DNA of 64,000 nt from Diphasiastrum complanatum (lineage: Eukaryota > Streptophyta > Lycopodiopsida > Lycopodiales > Lycopodiaceae): positions 28,777,777-28,841,776 of the forward strand of contig CM055093.1 in the NCBI GenBank assembly GCA_029204225.1, in the 5' to 3' direction. The notes beneath the pieces are model-generated. The model saw only the letters and a program-made list of their open reading frames with translations. It made no database searches and was not told where the DNA came from. The stretch's first letter is position 1. Each line of letters opens with the position of its first letter. The position numbers and the translations under genes are program-made. Of this stretch, positions 45,201 through 57,134 are shown in pieces.

Positions 45201-48200
45201 CAAGCTGGATGCAACTCTGGCTGTCACACTGAAGAATAGTAGGACCATCCTGTGGAATCTGCACCTCCCCAAGAAGTCTCCTGAGCCATATTGCCTCGCA
45301 GGTAGCTTTTGCCGCTGCCCTGTATTTAGCCTTTGTCGGTGATAAGGTAACTGTGGGCTGTTTCTTGCTACACCAAGAAATGGCCCCTGAGCCAAGGTTG
45401 AAAGTGTAACTTGTGGTTGACTTTCGATCATCCCTATCACCTGCCCAATCCGAATTGGTAAAGCCTCCAAGCTGAAGCTTTCCGTCATCTGTGTACTCAA
45501 TCCCATAGCAGGTTGTCCCTTTGACATACCTCAAAACCCTCTTGGCTGCTTTCCAATGTGCTTCAGTTGGAGAACTCATGAACTGGCTTGCTACACCAAC
45601 CGCATAGGAAATGTCTGGTCTCGTAGTGGTGAGATAAATCAGGCTACCCACAAGCTGCCTATAAAGAGTCTTGTCCACAAAAGGAGTGCCATCATCTCTG
45701 GATGGCTTACTGCTGGTATCAATGGGCATGGAAACGGGTTTGCAATCCTGCATGTTGAACCTGTTCAAAACTTCACATGCATAGTTGGCTTGGGAAATAA
45801 ACACACAGTTTTCCTTTTTCCAAACCTCCAAGCCAAGACAATAGTGGATTAAGCCCAAATCCTTCATCTTGAACTCATTTGATAAATGAGCCTTCACCTT
45901 TTCAATAAGCTGCCCATTGTTACCCGTGATGACCAAGTCATCCACATAGAGAACTATCAAAACAATGTTCCCATCTTCCTCCTTCACGAACAGGTTGCAA
46001 TCCGACTGACTCTTTATAAATTGCTCCTTGGCAAAATAGTCGTCAATATGACTATACCAGGACCTGGGTGCTTGCTTCAAACCATATAAGGCCTTCTTAA
46101 GCCTGCATACCATACTTTCCTTGCCCTTAGCCTCAAAACCTTGTGGCTGTTCCATGTAGACTTCTTCAGCCAACTGTCCATTAAGAAATGCACCTTCACG
46201 TCCATTTGATGGACCTCCCAACCAGAAAATGCAGCCAATGCTAAAACCAACCTGATAGACGTCATCTTAGCTACCGGTGCAAACGTCTCATCATAGTCCA
46301 AGCCCTCCTTCTGTGCATAGCCTTTAGCAACCAGCCTTGCCTTATGCTTTTCGATGCTCCCATCCGATTTGTATTTGGTCCTGTAGACCCACTTACAGCC
46401 AATAGGACGCTTCCCTTTTGGTAACTTCACCAAATCCCATGTATCATTCTTGAGAATGGAGTCGTACTCCTCTTGCATAGCATGTTGCCATACCTTCTCA
46501 TCTGCTGCCTCAACGAATGTATGCGGATCTTGTGAATCCAAAGTAGTCATAAGTGCATAGTTTGTCTCCTGGTGTTCATGCTGCTGGGCTTGCCTTGGAG
46601 ACCTCCTAGCCCCTGGATTGCTGCTCTCTCCCTCATCCAATATCAAACCATCCTGCACAGTTTGCCAATACCACTTGGGAAACTTCTGCCTTGCAGTTGG
46701 TGATGAAGACGGTGAATAGGACTCAACAGATTTGCCCCTTTCCTTCCGCTTCCTAGCCTCCTCGGATTCTTCCTCTTGATCACTCATATGATCATCCTGA
46801 GGCTACCCAATATATGGACGTGGGTCATCAAGTATTGGCACAAATTCACTTGTACCATCCTCCATCTCAAGTTCCTCTATAGGAGGCGTTTGATCTTCTT
46901 CAAAGATCACATCTCGACTTATGATCCTCTTCTTGCTAGTAAGATCGTAAAGTCTGTAAGCTTGCTTTCTTCACTGTATCCCAAGAAAATACACTTTGCT
47001 GATTTTGTTGCATCCAGCTTCTTCCTATTATCCTTGGGAATATGGGCATAGGCCGTACAACCAAACACTCGCAAAGCGCCCACCTTGGGCTTAATGTCGC
47101 TAAATGCCTCTTCTGGAGTCTTGCCTTCCATAGCTTTTGTTGGACTTCTATTCAACGGAAACACTGCTGTGTGCATTGCCTCGCCCCAAAAAGAGTTGGG
47201 CAACCCCTTTGCCTTGAGCATGCACCTTGCACACTCCACAATAGTTCGGTTCTTTCTCTCTGCTACGCCGTTTTGCTGAGGGGTATGAGGAGCTGTAAGC
47301 TGCCTTTTGATCCCATTGGCCTTGCAGAATTCCACAAATTCTGTCTTAATGAACTCTCCACCACCGTCTCACCTGAGCATCTTTATCTTCTTTCCGGAAT
47401 GTTCTTCTACCAAAGCTTTGAAATGCAGGAAGTACTTGAATGCTTCAGATTTTAACTTCAAGAAATAAATCCAAATCTTGCGTGAGAAGTCATCAATAAA
47501 GGTCATAAAGTAATATGCCCCCCCTGCAGATTTTGTTTGGGTTGGCCCCCACAAATCTGAATGTATTAAGTCAAGTATGCCTGCTGCACTGGTGGTGCTT
47601 TCCTTGGGAAATTTATGTCTTTGTTGTTTTCCCATAGCGCAAGCCTCGCAAACTGAAGACCTTGGCTTAACAACTGGAAGCCCCTCCACCATATGATGCT
47701 GGTTCAACACCTGCATGCTTTGGTAGCCAAGATGTCCATACCTCTCATGCCACAACCTATCCACATCACTTCCTTTTGCTGTATAAGCATGCTGACTAGG
47801 GATAGAAGAGTATAACCTGTATAGATTATCTTCCTGCAATCCTTTGGCCACAACCTTCATATTATCACTCAAGTCCAACACAAGACAAGAAGTAGCATCA
47901 AATTCTACTTTCATATTTTGTTGAGTGATAGCTCCTACTGAAAGAAGATTTTTAGCAAGTCCTGGTACATATAAGACATTCTTAATGACTTTGACTTCTC
48001 TTGATGGAAGCTTTACAGGTACTGTGCCCTTCCCTTGACCTTGTGTGTTGAGTTGTCACCTAGGCACACCTCTTGTCCATCACTAATCCCCACAAAGGTA
48101 TCAAACCAATCCCTATGAGGGGTCATGTGCTTTGAAGCACCTGAGTCAATGTACTAACCACCTGTTGTAGCTTGTGAAGCCAATGCAACAGAGAATAACT

Positions 48201-49846
48201 CAGCTTGCCTTATGTCACTCTGCTCCTCTCTTGCAACACTCTCAACAACATTTCCTCCTTGCTTCTTTGTGCCCTTCTTTTGGTATGCAAGCTTCTTCCT
48301 GCACTCAAAAGCAAAGTGTCCATATTTACCACAGTAATTGCAATTCCCTTTCCTTCGAGGTGTGGAAGAAGTATTCGAGGAGGGTTGTGCTTCTGACATC
48401 TGCAAGTTCTCCATTCCTTGCTCAAGTGTTTGTGGTGCTCCTTTGTTCTTGCCTTTACCTTTCTTCACTGATATCATCATCACAAAGTTCTAATAAGCAT
48501 ATGACAAGCTATTCAGAACTATTGGCACCAAGTCTTTGTCAGCAATAGACTCTCCAAGTACAGAAAGCTGATATCTAATATCGTGTATCTTAGTAAGATG
48601 ATCAGTAACTGTCTCTCCTGTCTCCATTCTGAGAGTATACAACTTGTTCTTCAAGTAGAGAAACCTGGTTGTACTTGCTGTCTCATACAATGCACAAAGA
48701 ATGTGCCATGCATCCACAGGCCCTTTGGCTGACCTGATTAGAGGAATCACATTATCCCTCACTGACATGTTGATAATTCTGTGTGCCTTTTCCCCTCTCT
48801 TGATATAGTCCTTAAGTTCAAGTTCAGATGTTGGAACAGGCTCCTCACCTGTCACAAGCTTCCAACATTCTTTGTCTTCAAGAATGTTCTTGATCTTGAA
48901 TTTCCATATGCTAAAGTTAGTGCCATCAAGCCGGCTGGCTTCACTCAGCATGCTCTCTGCAAGACTAGTCATGGCTGGATAGAAATAAAACACAAAAGGC
49001 AAACTGGGGTTTTCACCCAACTAGGGTATGCAACCACTTGCTCAATAACCCTCAGCTTTTGGATTTGAAACTATCCCCCTGTATGGCTGTCCTAGCCCTT
49101 GTCCAAGATCCACTCAAAACTTTCACTGAAGTCCCCACTGTAGAAAGCGCCCTCCTACAGTCTTGGCTGTCCAAAAAGACTCAAATTTTTTTGTCCCAAA
49201 TTAGAAACTTTTTGGCTCCCTGTACTCCCCTTGCCAACAGTACTCCAACCATGCAGATAGCACAGCGATCAGATGCCCTTACAAAAAGTGCTCCCACCTC
49301 AAAGGTAAGCTGCTCTCCAGGAATGGCAGGAATCTGATCAAAAACAGGTCCAAGCTTTCACCACACCACAGGCAACATAACCTGCTCTGATACCATGACA
49401 AATTCCAAGGCCTAGCTATGGAGTATCATAACAGCATAGTAAGCACACTATGAAAGCTTCAGAAAACCAGCTATGGAGTAGAACACAAAAGCAAGAGAGA
49501 GAGGACTTCAAAGCTCACACAACATGAATGAATATTCAAAGTGTAGTAGGGCGTGGAAACCCCTCCAAAGTTTGAGCTACATATAGCATGTTATCTATAG
49601 AGGTGGTGTCTTGCTAATTCCAGCTCTAGAACCCACATGGGTCCTTAACCTACTTGATTTACTTGCCTAATTAGCACAAGTGGGGTGTACTATGTACATA
49701 AATGTTTTACCCCCATGTCTTATGCACAACTTACAAGTTACAAGTATACAAGCCTTAAGGGGCAAAATAGGCATTTATTTCAACACCTAGGTCTGGGAAT
49801 GTCGTCGCAATTGCTGTCAGTCATGTCTGCCTCAGGACGTGATCTC

Positions 49847-49916
<70 letters not shown>

Positions 49917-50111
49917 AATTTTGGTAGTTTGTCTACTAGTTCAAAATAAGAAGTTGCTTCTGTAATGGTATGAACTATATATATCCTTCACAGCAAATGA
50001 TATTATTCGTGCTATTGCAGCTTACTTGTGGGATCTGCTTTGAGCGGCATGGTACCGAGAATATGAAGGCAGCAATTTGTAGTCACTACTTTTGCAACAA
50101 TTGTTGGTTAG
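39089..50111 (+). CDS. ARI: ARIADNE-like RBR E3 ubiquitin-protein ligase, 5' part (four exons)
   Basis: Joining 39089-39274, 40618-40742, 43671-43779 and 50021-50111 gives one open frame of 170 codons plus one base. Residues 1-62 are acidic, Asp/Glu-rich, starting [10 protein letters not shown] as in plant ARIADNE proteins. Residues 63-140 carry the conserved pre-RING region ([36 protein letters not shown]). Residues about 141-170 begin RING1 with CGIC, then C-S-H-Y-F-C-N-N-C zinc ligands. RBR ligases take ubiquitin from an E2 on RING1, pass it to a Cys in RING2 and transfer it to substrates. RING1's end, the IBR, RING2 and the Ariadne domain must lie past the window. All introns have GT...AG ends and compatible phases, and there is no internal stop. 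It is probably a functional gene with very long, transposon-filled introns. Confidence 0.9.
39275..40617 (+). other. RBR ligase intron 1
   Basis: 1343 bp, GTATGC...TTGTGCAG. It contains a perfect 47-bp tandem duplication at 39726-39772 and 39773-39819 (ATATTCAAATACTCC...). A 65-codon open frame at 40150-40347 has no recognisable domain. Confidence 0.85.
40618..40742 (+). CDS. RBR ligase exon 2
   Basis: 41 codons plus two bases. The acceptor is TGTGCAG/TCTAGC and the donor AAATG/GTCTCT. It encodes [15 protein letters not shown]...LLRHFK and the first two bases of a Trp codon completed by exon 3. The donor GTCTCT is weaker than the plant consensus, but phase and protein continuity with exon 3 support it. 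Confidence 0.88.
41989..42904. mobile_element. Candidate non-autonomous TIR element
   Basis: The ends are imperfect inverted repeats of about 60 bp built from GGAAC/GTTCC-type words. The left end is CGGAATGGCGTTCCA...ACGTTCCGG...CGGAATG; the right end read inward is CGGAACGGTTCCA...ACGTTTCGG...CGGAAC. Both are followed by A/T-rich tracts. No transposase-like ORF and no clear TSD were found, so the call is tentative. Confidence 0.35.
43271..43397 (+). repeat. Copia I LTR fragment in intron 2
   Basis: Starts TGTTGGATTTCTATCC and matches, on the opposite strand, the first ~125 bp of the LTR ending at 20726, including ATCTAGATCCAT, TTGTACAGTCGCA and TGTAGAAATACA. The homology stops at about 43397, so this is a truncated copy rather than a complete solo LTR. 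Confidence 0.7.
43671..43779 (+). CDS. RBR ligase exon 3
   Basis: 109 bp between acceptor TTTAACAG and donor GAG/GTATGC. It completes the Trp codon and encodes [18 protein letters not shown]...GLPKE, ending in phase 0. [14 protein letters not shown] is a highly conserved ARIADNE signature. Confidence 0.92.
44615..45019 (-). repeat. 3' LTR of copia F
   Basis: About 405 bp, plus-strand start TGACAAATTCC. Its inner end is ambiguous: the pol reading ([12 protein letters not shown]...) continues into it, and the last ~40 bp differ from the 5' LTR by indels. No obvious purine-rich tract precedes it. Confidence 0.8.
44974..47914 (-). pseudogene. Copia F integrase, RT and RNase H
   Basis: Minus strand. 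47914-47369 has the integrase zinc finger ([24 protein letters not shown]) and first catalytic Asp ([10 protein letters not shown]). After a TGA at the codon before DGGGEF, 47335-46919 gives the rest ([17 protein letters not shown], catalytic Glu in [11 protein letters not shown]). 46787-46077 has the linker and RT start ([23 protein letters not shown]). A one-base frameshift near 46205 moves the reading to the 46221-44974 frame: [16 protein letters not shown], catalytic [11 protein letters not shown], RNase [14 protein letters not shown] and [13 protein letters not shown]. Broken frames are also present between 46919 and 46787. The catalytic residues are kept and the defects are few. Confidence 0.9.
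48154..48972 (-). pseudogene. Copia F gag
   Basis: Minus-strand gag. The likely start is Met at about 48972 ([17 protein letters not shown]); an upstream in-frame Met at 49020 would add 16 hydrophobic residues and is less likely. Motifs are [28 protein letters not shown] and [12 protein letters not shown]. An in-frame TAG at 48490-48492 interrupts it just after LNSLSYAY. The same frame then continues to the zinc knuckle [14 protein letters not shown] and a second TAG at the Trp position before [13 protein letters not shown], the protease start. The two TAGs in one frame suggest point-mutational inactivation. Confidence 0.88.
49396..49785 (-). repeat. 5' LTR of copia F
   Basis: 390 bp. On the element strand it runs TGTTGAAATAAATGCC...GGAATTTGTCA, directly followed by the PBS TGGTATCAGAGC. 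The outer end is adjacent to the TSD CCTAG (49786-49790). Confidence 0.92.
49849..49913. repeat. (GA)n microsatellite in intron 3
   Basis: About 32 uninterrupted GA units, 108 bp before the acceptor of exon 4. Confidence 0.97.
50021..50111 (+). CDS. RBR ligase exon 4 (start of RING1)
   Basis: 30 codons plus one base between acceptor GCTATTGCAG and donor TTAG/GTCAGT. It encodes [19 protein letters not shown] and [11 protein letters not shown]: the first six zinc ligands of RING1 (C, C, C, H, C, C). The last G starts a Gly codon, as in the family's CW-x-G-Y motif. The next exon was not found before 51746 and none is expected within the nest. Confidence 0.9.
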
Positions 50112-51746
<1,635 letters not shown>

Positions 51747-52049
51747 TGTTGCTAGGGACCCAACTCCCTTGGGTCCTAAACCCCAACGTGAAGCTGGAGG
51801 TCGACTGGGCCTGTTGACTTGGCCAGTGACTCATGGACCTGCATGGTCGACACTTGTCGTGATCTAGGATGTGTGCTTGGCTTGGAGACTCCTACCTTGG
51901 AGGTATACAAGGAGAGGAGGTCTCTCTTTACCATTCATTCTATCTACCTAGGAGATGGTGGATGGTGAGCGCTTGTGCACAGCCAGGATGAGTGCTAGCT
52001 TGAGGTGGAGATGGTTGATGGCTCTGGCAGTTGTATGGGACACTGTTAG
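51747..52049 (+). repeat. Element E 5' LTR, piece 1 of 3
   Basis: Starts TGTTGCTAGGGACCCAAC and follows the D-family LTR with many differences up to TATGGGACACTG, where element D is inserted. It continues at 57092-57134 and 63808-63927. The three pieces total about 466 bp against 448 bp for the D LTR, so this is one older LTR of the same family split by two insertions. Confidence 0.85.
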
Positions 52050-52497
52050 TGTTAGGGACCCAACTCCCTTGGGTCCCAAACCCAGACTTGAGACTGGACG
52101 ATGACTGGGCTTGTAGACTTGACCGTTGACTCGTGAACCTGCATGGTTGCCACGTGTCATGATCCAGGAGTGCACATGGCTTGGAGTCTCTCTCCTTGGA
52201 GGTATACAAGGGGAGGAGGGCTCATTTGCCATCCATTCTATCTACCTAGGAGGAGGTGGATGGAGAGCGTGTGCACGGCCAGGATGTATGCTAGCTTGGG
52301 GCAGGAGATGGCTGAGAGCCTAGGCGGTGGTATGGGATGCCGTCTAGGATGGAAGTCAGATCCAGCTTGAAACGGTCACAGGCTAGGGCACGGTGGGTGG
52401 ACCCGGATTAGGTCCTACGGTGGGGTGGAACGTGAATCGTTCGGTCTCTTGTGGTTAACCGGCACCTGGAGGTTTGCAGTATGTAGGGATTGTAACA
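52050..52497 (+). repeat. 5' LTR of element D
   Basis: 448 bp, TGTTAGGGACCC to GGATTGTAACA, directly followed by the PBS after two bases. Confidence 0.93.
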
Positions 52498-52589
52498 TAT
52501 GGTATTAGAGCCACTGCATGCTGAAAGCAGGTGCATTGATCCGTAGAGTTTTTCTTGTAAGTTTCGGTGCTTTTGACGGATTTCAATGC

Positions 52590-53460
52590 ATCAACCCTTG
52601 TTCACTCCTGAAGTTTTTGCTGGGGAAAAGAAGGATAGAACCCCAGAGGCGGTCTTGCAATGGTTGGATCGATGGAATTCGCAATTTTCCATGCACGATT
52701 CATCCGAGGACAACAAGATCAATCTCGCCGTCATCATGTACCTGTGAGGTAAAGCATTTACCTGGTGGCAAGATGTCAGGGGTAAGCCTGAAGTTCCTAG
52801 GAATTGGGAGGATTTTTGTAAGCCCTTTCAGGTGGCCTTCCTTCCCATTCTTGATGATTTCGAATTTTACTGTCAATATGCAACGATCCATATGGGAAAC
52901 CGGCCCCTGGATCAGTATTTACAAGATTTTCAAGAGGTCTATTCTCGTTTTGCAACTAGAATAGATCCTTTGCTAGTAAAGTTGCATATTATAGGGTTGC
53001 CAAGAGACTACCAGCTAGAGGTAAGGAGGAACCAACCTCTTACCCTCGAGGATGCTATTCGCTTCGCCAGAATCTACGATGATACTCGTATAATGGCTAA
53101 GCCTGAGACTGGTGTCTTTCCCGACGTAAAGGGTAAGAAGCCTTTCTTTCCAAAGAAATTGAAGACAAGGCAAAGGATGGGTCTTCAGGTTCAGGTAAAT
53201 CAAAGAAAAGATCTACCTTGGACCAGGAAACCTTTGTGAAAGCCAGAAGCGACAATCTATGCTTCAACTGCATGGAACCAGGTCATGTCGCAAAGGAATG
53301 TCCAAAGAAACGGAAAGCTAAAGGGGCATCTTTTAAGACGCCAGGTAACTCTAGCATATCTAGTGTAGATTTTTCCTTTGCTGGTAATTCTGTGTGCGAG
53401 CATTGTTGTTTTAATACGGCTGTTTTTGGCCCTCATGACCTCATTCGGATGAAGGGGTTG
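52590..53460 (+). pseudogene. Element D gag with zinc knuckle
   Basis: Plus-strand gag in two frames. The retrotransposon gag domain reads from about 52600 (TPEVFAGEKKDRTPEAVLQ, WNSQFSMHDS) through one TGA before GKAFTWWQDV, then the open frame 52832-53239 (FYCQYATIHMGNRPLDQYL, IIGLPRDYQLEVRRNQPL). After a frameshift, 53218-53478 carries the CCHC knuckle CFNCMEPGHVAKEC and a basic tail. The frame 52518-52964 is a shadow. Non-functional. Confidence 0.82.
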
Positions 53461-54694
53461 TGGGTGGCCAAGCCGTAACAGTTTTATTTGACGATGGTTC
53501 CACACATAATTTTATTAACGCTATTTTGTTGCAGAAGCTAAAGGTGGAAACAAAGCAAAGTGACCACCGATACACAGTGAAGCTGGCAATGGGAGCAGAA
53601 AGCCAAGTTCGGGACCGGATAGTCCCACGTCTACCAATAGAGATTCAAGCCTATAAAGACAAATTAGACTTTCACATTATGAATCTAGATAGGTAGATGT
53701 TATGCTTGGTAAGGAGTGGTTCTATGAGAGGAACGAGTCTATGAAGAAAAATCATGTAACCCACAGTTTGTCGTTCTTGCATAACGGCTCACTCATAGAA
53801 AGAAATGTTGATATTTCTACTCCGTATATGCTTTCTGCTTTGGAAACAATTAAATGTATGGATGTTGTTGATTGCAATTCTTATTTATGTTGGTTAAAAG
53901 ATTTTACTTACCTGAAGAACGTAGTTTGCAATTTTACAATCTCCAAATGGAATTAATGTCTATTAACCTAAAACAAGAAAATTCACCAGAAGGTGAAATC
54001 TTTAGGAAACTTAGGCAAGAATCTAACGATGTGTTTCCTGAGCAGCTTCCTGAGGGTCTTCCCCCCTCTAGGGGTGTAGACCATGGTATTAAATTGATTC
54101 CTGGTAGTTCTCCTATATCACTGTATCCATATAGGATGAGTACTACGGAAGAGGATGAGGTTTATAGGCAACTGCAAAATTACCTTAAGATGGGCCATGT
54201 TAGGCCTAGTAAATCTCCTTGGGGGGCACGTGTGCTCCTTGTTGAAAAAAGACGGAGGCACTTGTCTTTGTGTGGACTTTAAAAAGTTGAATGAATTAAC
54301 GATTAAAAACCATTATCCTTTGCTGCGAATGGATGAGCTGGTTGATCGATTGCATGGTGCAAAGTACTTCACCAAAATTGATTTGAAATCAGGGTATCAT
54401 CAGATTCGCATAAAGACTGAGGATGTTGAAAAAACCGGGTTTAGAACTAGGTACGGCCATTATGAGTTTCTGGTTTTACAATTTGGCTTGACAAATGCTC
54501 CAGCGACTTTCCAGCAGATGATGAACGATCTTCTTCGTCCATATCTGGGAAAGTTCGTGATAGTGTACTTAGATGATATTCTCATCTGTAGTAAGACCTT
54601 GGAGGAGCATGAGGAGCATCTCAGGACTGTTTTGAAGTTACTTGAACTATGCATTAATTGCATTAGCCTTGACGAATGTCCTCAGAGGGGCTAA
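53460..54694 (+). pseudogene. Element D protease and RT
   Basis: Protease at 53460-53696: AVTVLFDDGSTHNFINA, with DDG where D-S/T-G is expected, so activity is doubtful. It continues past a stop as MLGKEWFYERNES. RT spans 53872-54694 with a frameshift near 54245: GVDHGIKLIPGSSPIS, YPYRMSTTEEDEV, LCVDFKKLNELTIKNHYP, KIDLKSGYHQIR, FGLTNAPATFQQMMND, and the catalytic VIVYLDDILICSK. After LKLLE the thumb and connection are lost, and about 100 bp of unmatched sequence precedes RNase H. Confidence 0.88.
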
Positions 54695-54789
54695 AAGAGT
54701 TAGTCGGCACAGTAGTTCAGTCCTCTGGTTACTTGGACTGAAATCAAAGTTTTGAGAACCTCAAATACTGTGTGACTACAACGCCTATT

Positions 54790-55640
54790 CTACACAGTGG
54801 ATTCTAACAAGCCATATGTACTTGAAACCGATGCCAATGACTATGCTATAGGCGTAGTCCTATATCAGGATGGTAGACCGGTTGATTTTAAAAGCAAGAA
54901 GTTCGACCCTGCTCAAAGGCGGTATTCCACCTATGACAAGGAACTTTTTGCTGTTATTCATGCCCTAAAAGTTTGGAGACATTATTTGTATGACTCCCAG
55001 TTTACTATAGTTACTGACCATCAAGCGATTAACGATGCGGTCGACCTTAGGGGTCGTAAGGCCAGATGGTCAAAGATGCTCCAAGAATTTCGTTATGACA
55101 TTGAGTACCAGAAAGGTACTTCTAAGAGTGTTGCGGATGCCTTAAGCCGGATTGGAGAGGTTAATCAGTTAAGCTTTTCTGAGATCCAATCTGAGTTGTA
55201 TCTGTCCTTAAGAGATTTGTGTAAGACCGATAGGTACTTCGGTCGTATTTGGCTAGACGTCCTGGCAGGTTCTTCTAGATCTAGTGATGAGCTTGGAATG
55301 CAGGATTCCAAGATTTCTCCTCAGGACAAGATACAGAGAGACTATTCCATTAGGAATGGGTTGCTTTTTCGGAATGGAAAAGTTTGTGTGCCAGAAAATG
55401 ATGATATAAGGGCCCAAATCCTGCATGAATGTTATGACAGCCCGCGTGCCCTGGCTCGCAAAGGACGCTTGACTTAGTAATAAGGAACTTTTACTGGCCA
55501 AACTTAAAAAGTCAAGTGGAGGCATATGTTCGCAAGTGTGCACAATGCCAAGTTAATAAAGCTGAAAGACTTAAGGCAGCTGGTTTGTTAATGCCCTTGG
55601 AAATTCCCGAAAGAAAGTCGGAAAGTATTTCCATGGACTG
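54790..55640 (+). pseudogene. Element D RNase H and integrase N terminus
   Basis: The open frame 54797-55477 begins with RNase H (YVLETDANDYAIGVVLYQ, STYDKELFAVIHALKVW, FTIVTDHQAI, SKSVADALSRIG). It ends in the integrase zinc finger (LHECYDSPRA, where the usual second His segment is altered). After two stops the same region continues as FYWPNLKSQVEAYV and CAQCQVNKAERLK. Retained motifs include the catalytic Asp/Glu set of RNase H. Confidence 0.85.
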
Positions 55641-56620
55641 TGGTTGGGCTACCTCGGACGGGGAAGCAAAATGATGCCATTTGGGTAATAGTTGACAGGT
55701 TAACTAAAATGGCGCAGTTCATACCAACTAAGCAAACTGTCAAAGCTTTTGAACTTGCTCAGCTTTTCGTTGAAAAGTTGTTCAGGTTGTTTGGTTTGCC
55801 GAATGACATTGTTAGTGATCGAGATCCGAAGTTCACTGGCAAATTCGGGCAGGCGGTCTTTGAGAAATTAGAGACCACTTTAAGTTTGGGGTCATCAGAT
55901 CATCCTGAATCGGACGGACAAACCAGTCTATTGGGAAAGGTACCTTCCAATGATTGAGTTTGTGTATAACAGCGCAAAGCTCTCAGCGACGGGTTTTAGT
56001 CCATTTCTCTTATGTATGGTTTCCAGCCTAGGGCTCCCATTTTAGTGGGCCTCAAAGGCCTCAAGGTTAAAGCAACAATAGTTTTCCTGCATGACATGCA
56101 AGAAATGTTGCTTGTTGCTCGCGAGAACGTAAAAACGGCTCAGGATATAGCCCAGTTTTACGCTAATCAAAAGCGACTACCTAGGGTCTATGAGGAGGGG
56201 GCTTGGGTATATCTTAGAATCCCAAAAGATCCTAAGGTACTAAAGACTGGGAAATGTCCTAAGATATCACCCCATTATGCAGGGCCATCCCATATAGTAA
56301 AGAAACTCCATCGGAATGCCTATCAGCTGGAGCTACCTCAAGGAGTTAGAGTTCATCCAGTATTTCACATTAGTCGTTTAAAGGAATGACTTGGTGGAAA
56401 GGATGACTTGATACTTCAGGAGGACTTAGTTCGACTGGAGGACCTGACATCCTTTGTATCTACTGAACCACAAGCCATTGTTGATGTACGTCAACGTGGA
56501 CTCAGGAACCGGCAGGTAACTGAGTACTTGGTTCGTTGGAAAGGAAGTTCTGAGGATGATGATACTTGGGAAAAGGAATATGATCTTAAACAGAGGTTCC
56601 TGGTTTCCTTCCTTAGATAA
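55640..56620 (+). pseudogene. Element D integrase core, GPY/F module and chromodomain
   Basis: Frames 55640-55957 (IWVIVDRLTKMAQFIP, second Asp in VSDRDPKFTGKF), 56012-56389 (YGFQPRAPILVG, GAWVYLRIPKD, HYAGPSHIVKKLHRNAYQL, VHPVFHISRLKE) and 56408-56620. The last is a chromodomain: AIVDVRQRGLRNRQVT, then EYLVRWKGSSEDDDTWEKE, ending at a stop at 56620. Chromodomains steer integration toward specific chromatin marks in this clade. Frameshifts separate all three frames. The segment around the integrase catalytic Glu (SDGQTS...) is disrupted. Confidence 0.88.
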
Positions 56621-56643
56621 GGAATTTTTTAAGGAAGAGGGAA

Positions 56644-57091
56644 TGTTAGGGACCCAACTCCCTTGGGTCCCAAACCCAGACTTGAGACTGAACGATGACT
56701 GGGCCTGTAGACTTGACCGGTGACTCGTGAACCTGTATGGTTGCCACGTGTCATGATCCAGGAGTGCACATGGCTTGGAGTCTCTCTCCTTGGAGGTATA
56801 CAACGGGAGGAGGGCTCATTTGCCATCCATTCTATCTACCTAGGAGGAGGTGGATGGAGAGCGTGTGCACGGCCATGATGTATGCTAGCTTGGGGCAGGA
56901 GATGGCTGAGAGCCTAGGCGGTGGTATGGGACGCCGTCTAGGATGGAGGTCAGATCCAGCTTGAAACGGTCACAGGCCAGGGCACGGTGGGTGGACCCAG
57001 ATTAGGTCCTACGGCGGGGTGGAACGTGAATCGTTCGGTCTCTTGAGGTTAACCGGCAGTTGGAGGTTTGCAGTAAGTAGGGATTGTAACA
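56644..57091 (+). repeat. 3' LTR of element D
   Basis: 448 bp starting TGTTAGGGACCC, directly after the purine tract that follows the chromodomain stop, and ending GATTGTAACA. Confidence 0.93.
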
Positions 57092-57134
57092 GTCAAGGTT
57101 GGATGTCGGATCTCGCTTGTTACAGGTCACAGAG
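57092..57134 (+). repeat. Element E 5' LTR, piece 2 of 3
   Basis: 43 bp (GTCAAGGTTGGATGTCGG...GGTCACAG) that continue the older LTR between the ends of elements D and C. It corresponds to the GTCTAGGATGGAAGTCAG...GGTCACAGG part of the D LTR. Confidence 0.8.

Larger units (their letters stand above)
44615..49785 (-). mobile_element. Ty1/copia element F, nearly complete, in intron 3
   Basis: 5.17-kb copia element inserted antisense to the ligase gene, with a perfect TSD, CCTAG, at 44610-44614 and 49786-49790. The LTRs are 44615-45019 and 49396-49785. They match closely (four substitutions seen in ~365 comparable bases) except for an indel-rich ~40 bp at the 5' end of the 3' LTR. A PBS (complement GCTCTGATACCA, 49384-49395) lies inside the 5' LTR. 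All domains gag, protease, integrase, RT and RNase H are present in order but with stops and one or more frameshifts. It looks young and recently inactivated. Splicing of the host gene across it is assumed from exon continuity. Confidence 0.93.
43780..50020 (+). other. RBR ligase intron 3
   Basis: 6241 bp, GTATGC...CTATTGCAG, of which 5171 bp are the copia element F plus its 5-bp TSD copy. Without the element the intron would be about 1.07 kb. It also carries a (GA)n tract at 49849-49913. Overlapping open frames at 43863-44198 (plus) and 44006-44620 (minus) have no recognisable domain. Confidence 0.85.
52050..57091 (+). mobile_element. Chromovirus element D
   Basis: Ty3/gypsy chromodomain element on the plus strand, inserted in LTR E. 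The LTRs are 52050-52497 and 56644-57091, both 448 bp, TGTTAGGGACC...TTGTAACA, differing at about 14 positions by eye. The PBS is TGGTATTAGAGCC (52500-52512) and the polypurine tract AAGGAAGAGGGAA ends at 56643. The flanks GTTAG (left) and GTCAA (right) would be a TSD differing by two transitions. The body contains gag, protease, RT, RNase H, integrase and chromodomain with many stops and frameshifts and a deletion after RT. Confidence 0.93.

Noticed and set aside
52518-52964. 148-codon plus-strand frame at the start of element D
   Set aside because: Gag motifs (WNSQFSMHDS, FYCQYATIHMG) lie in a different frame. This frame has no domain.
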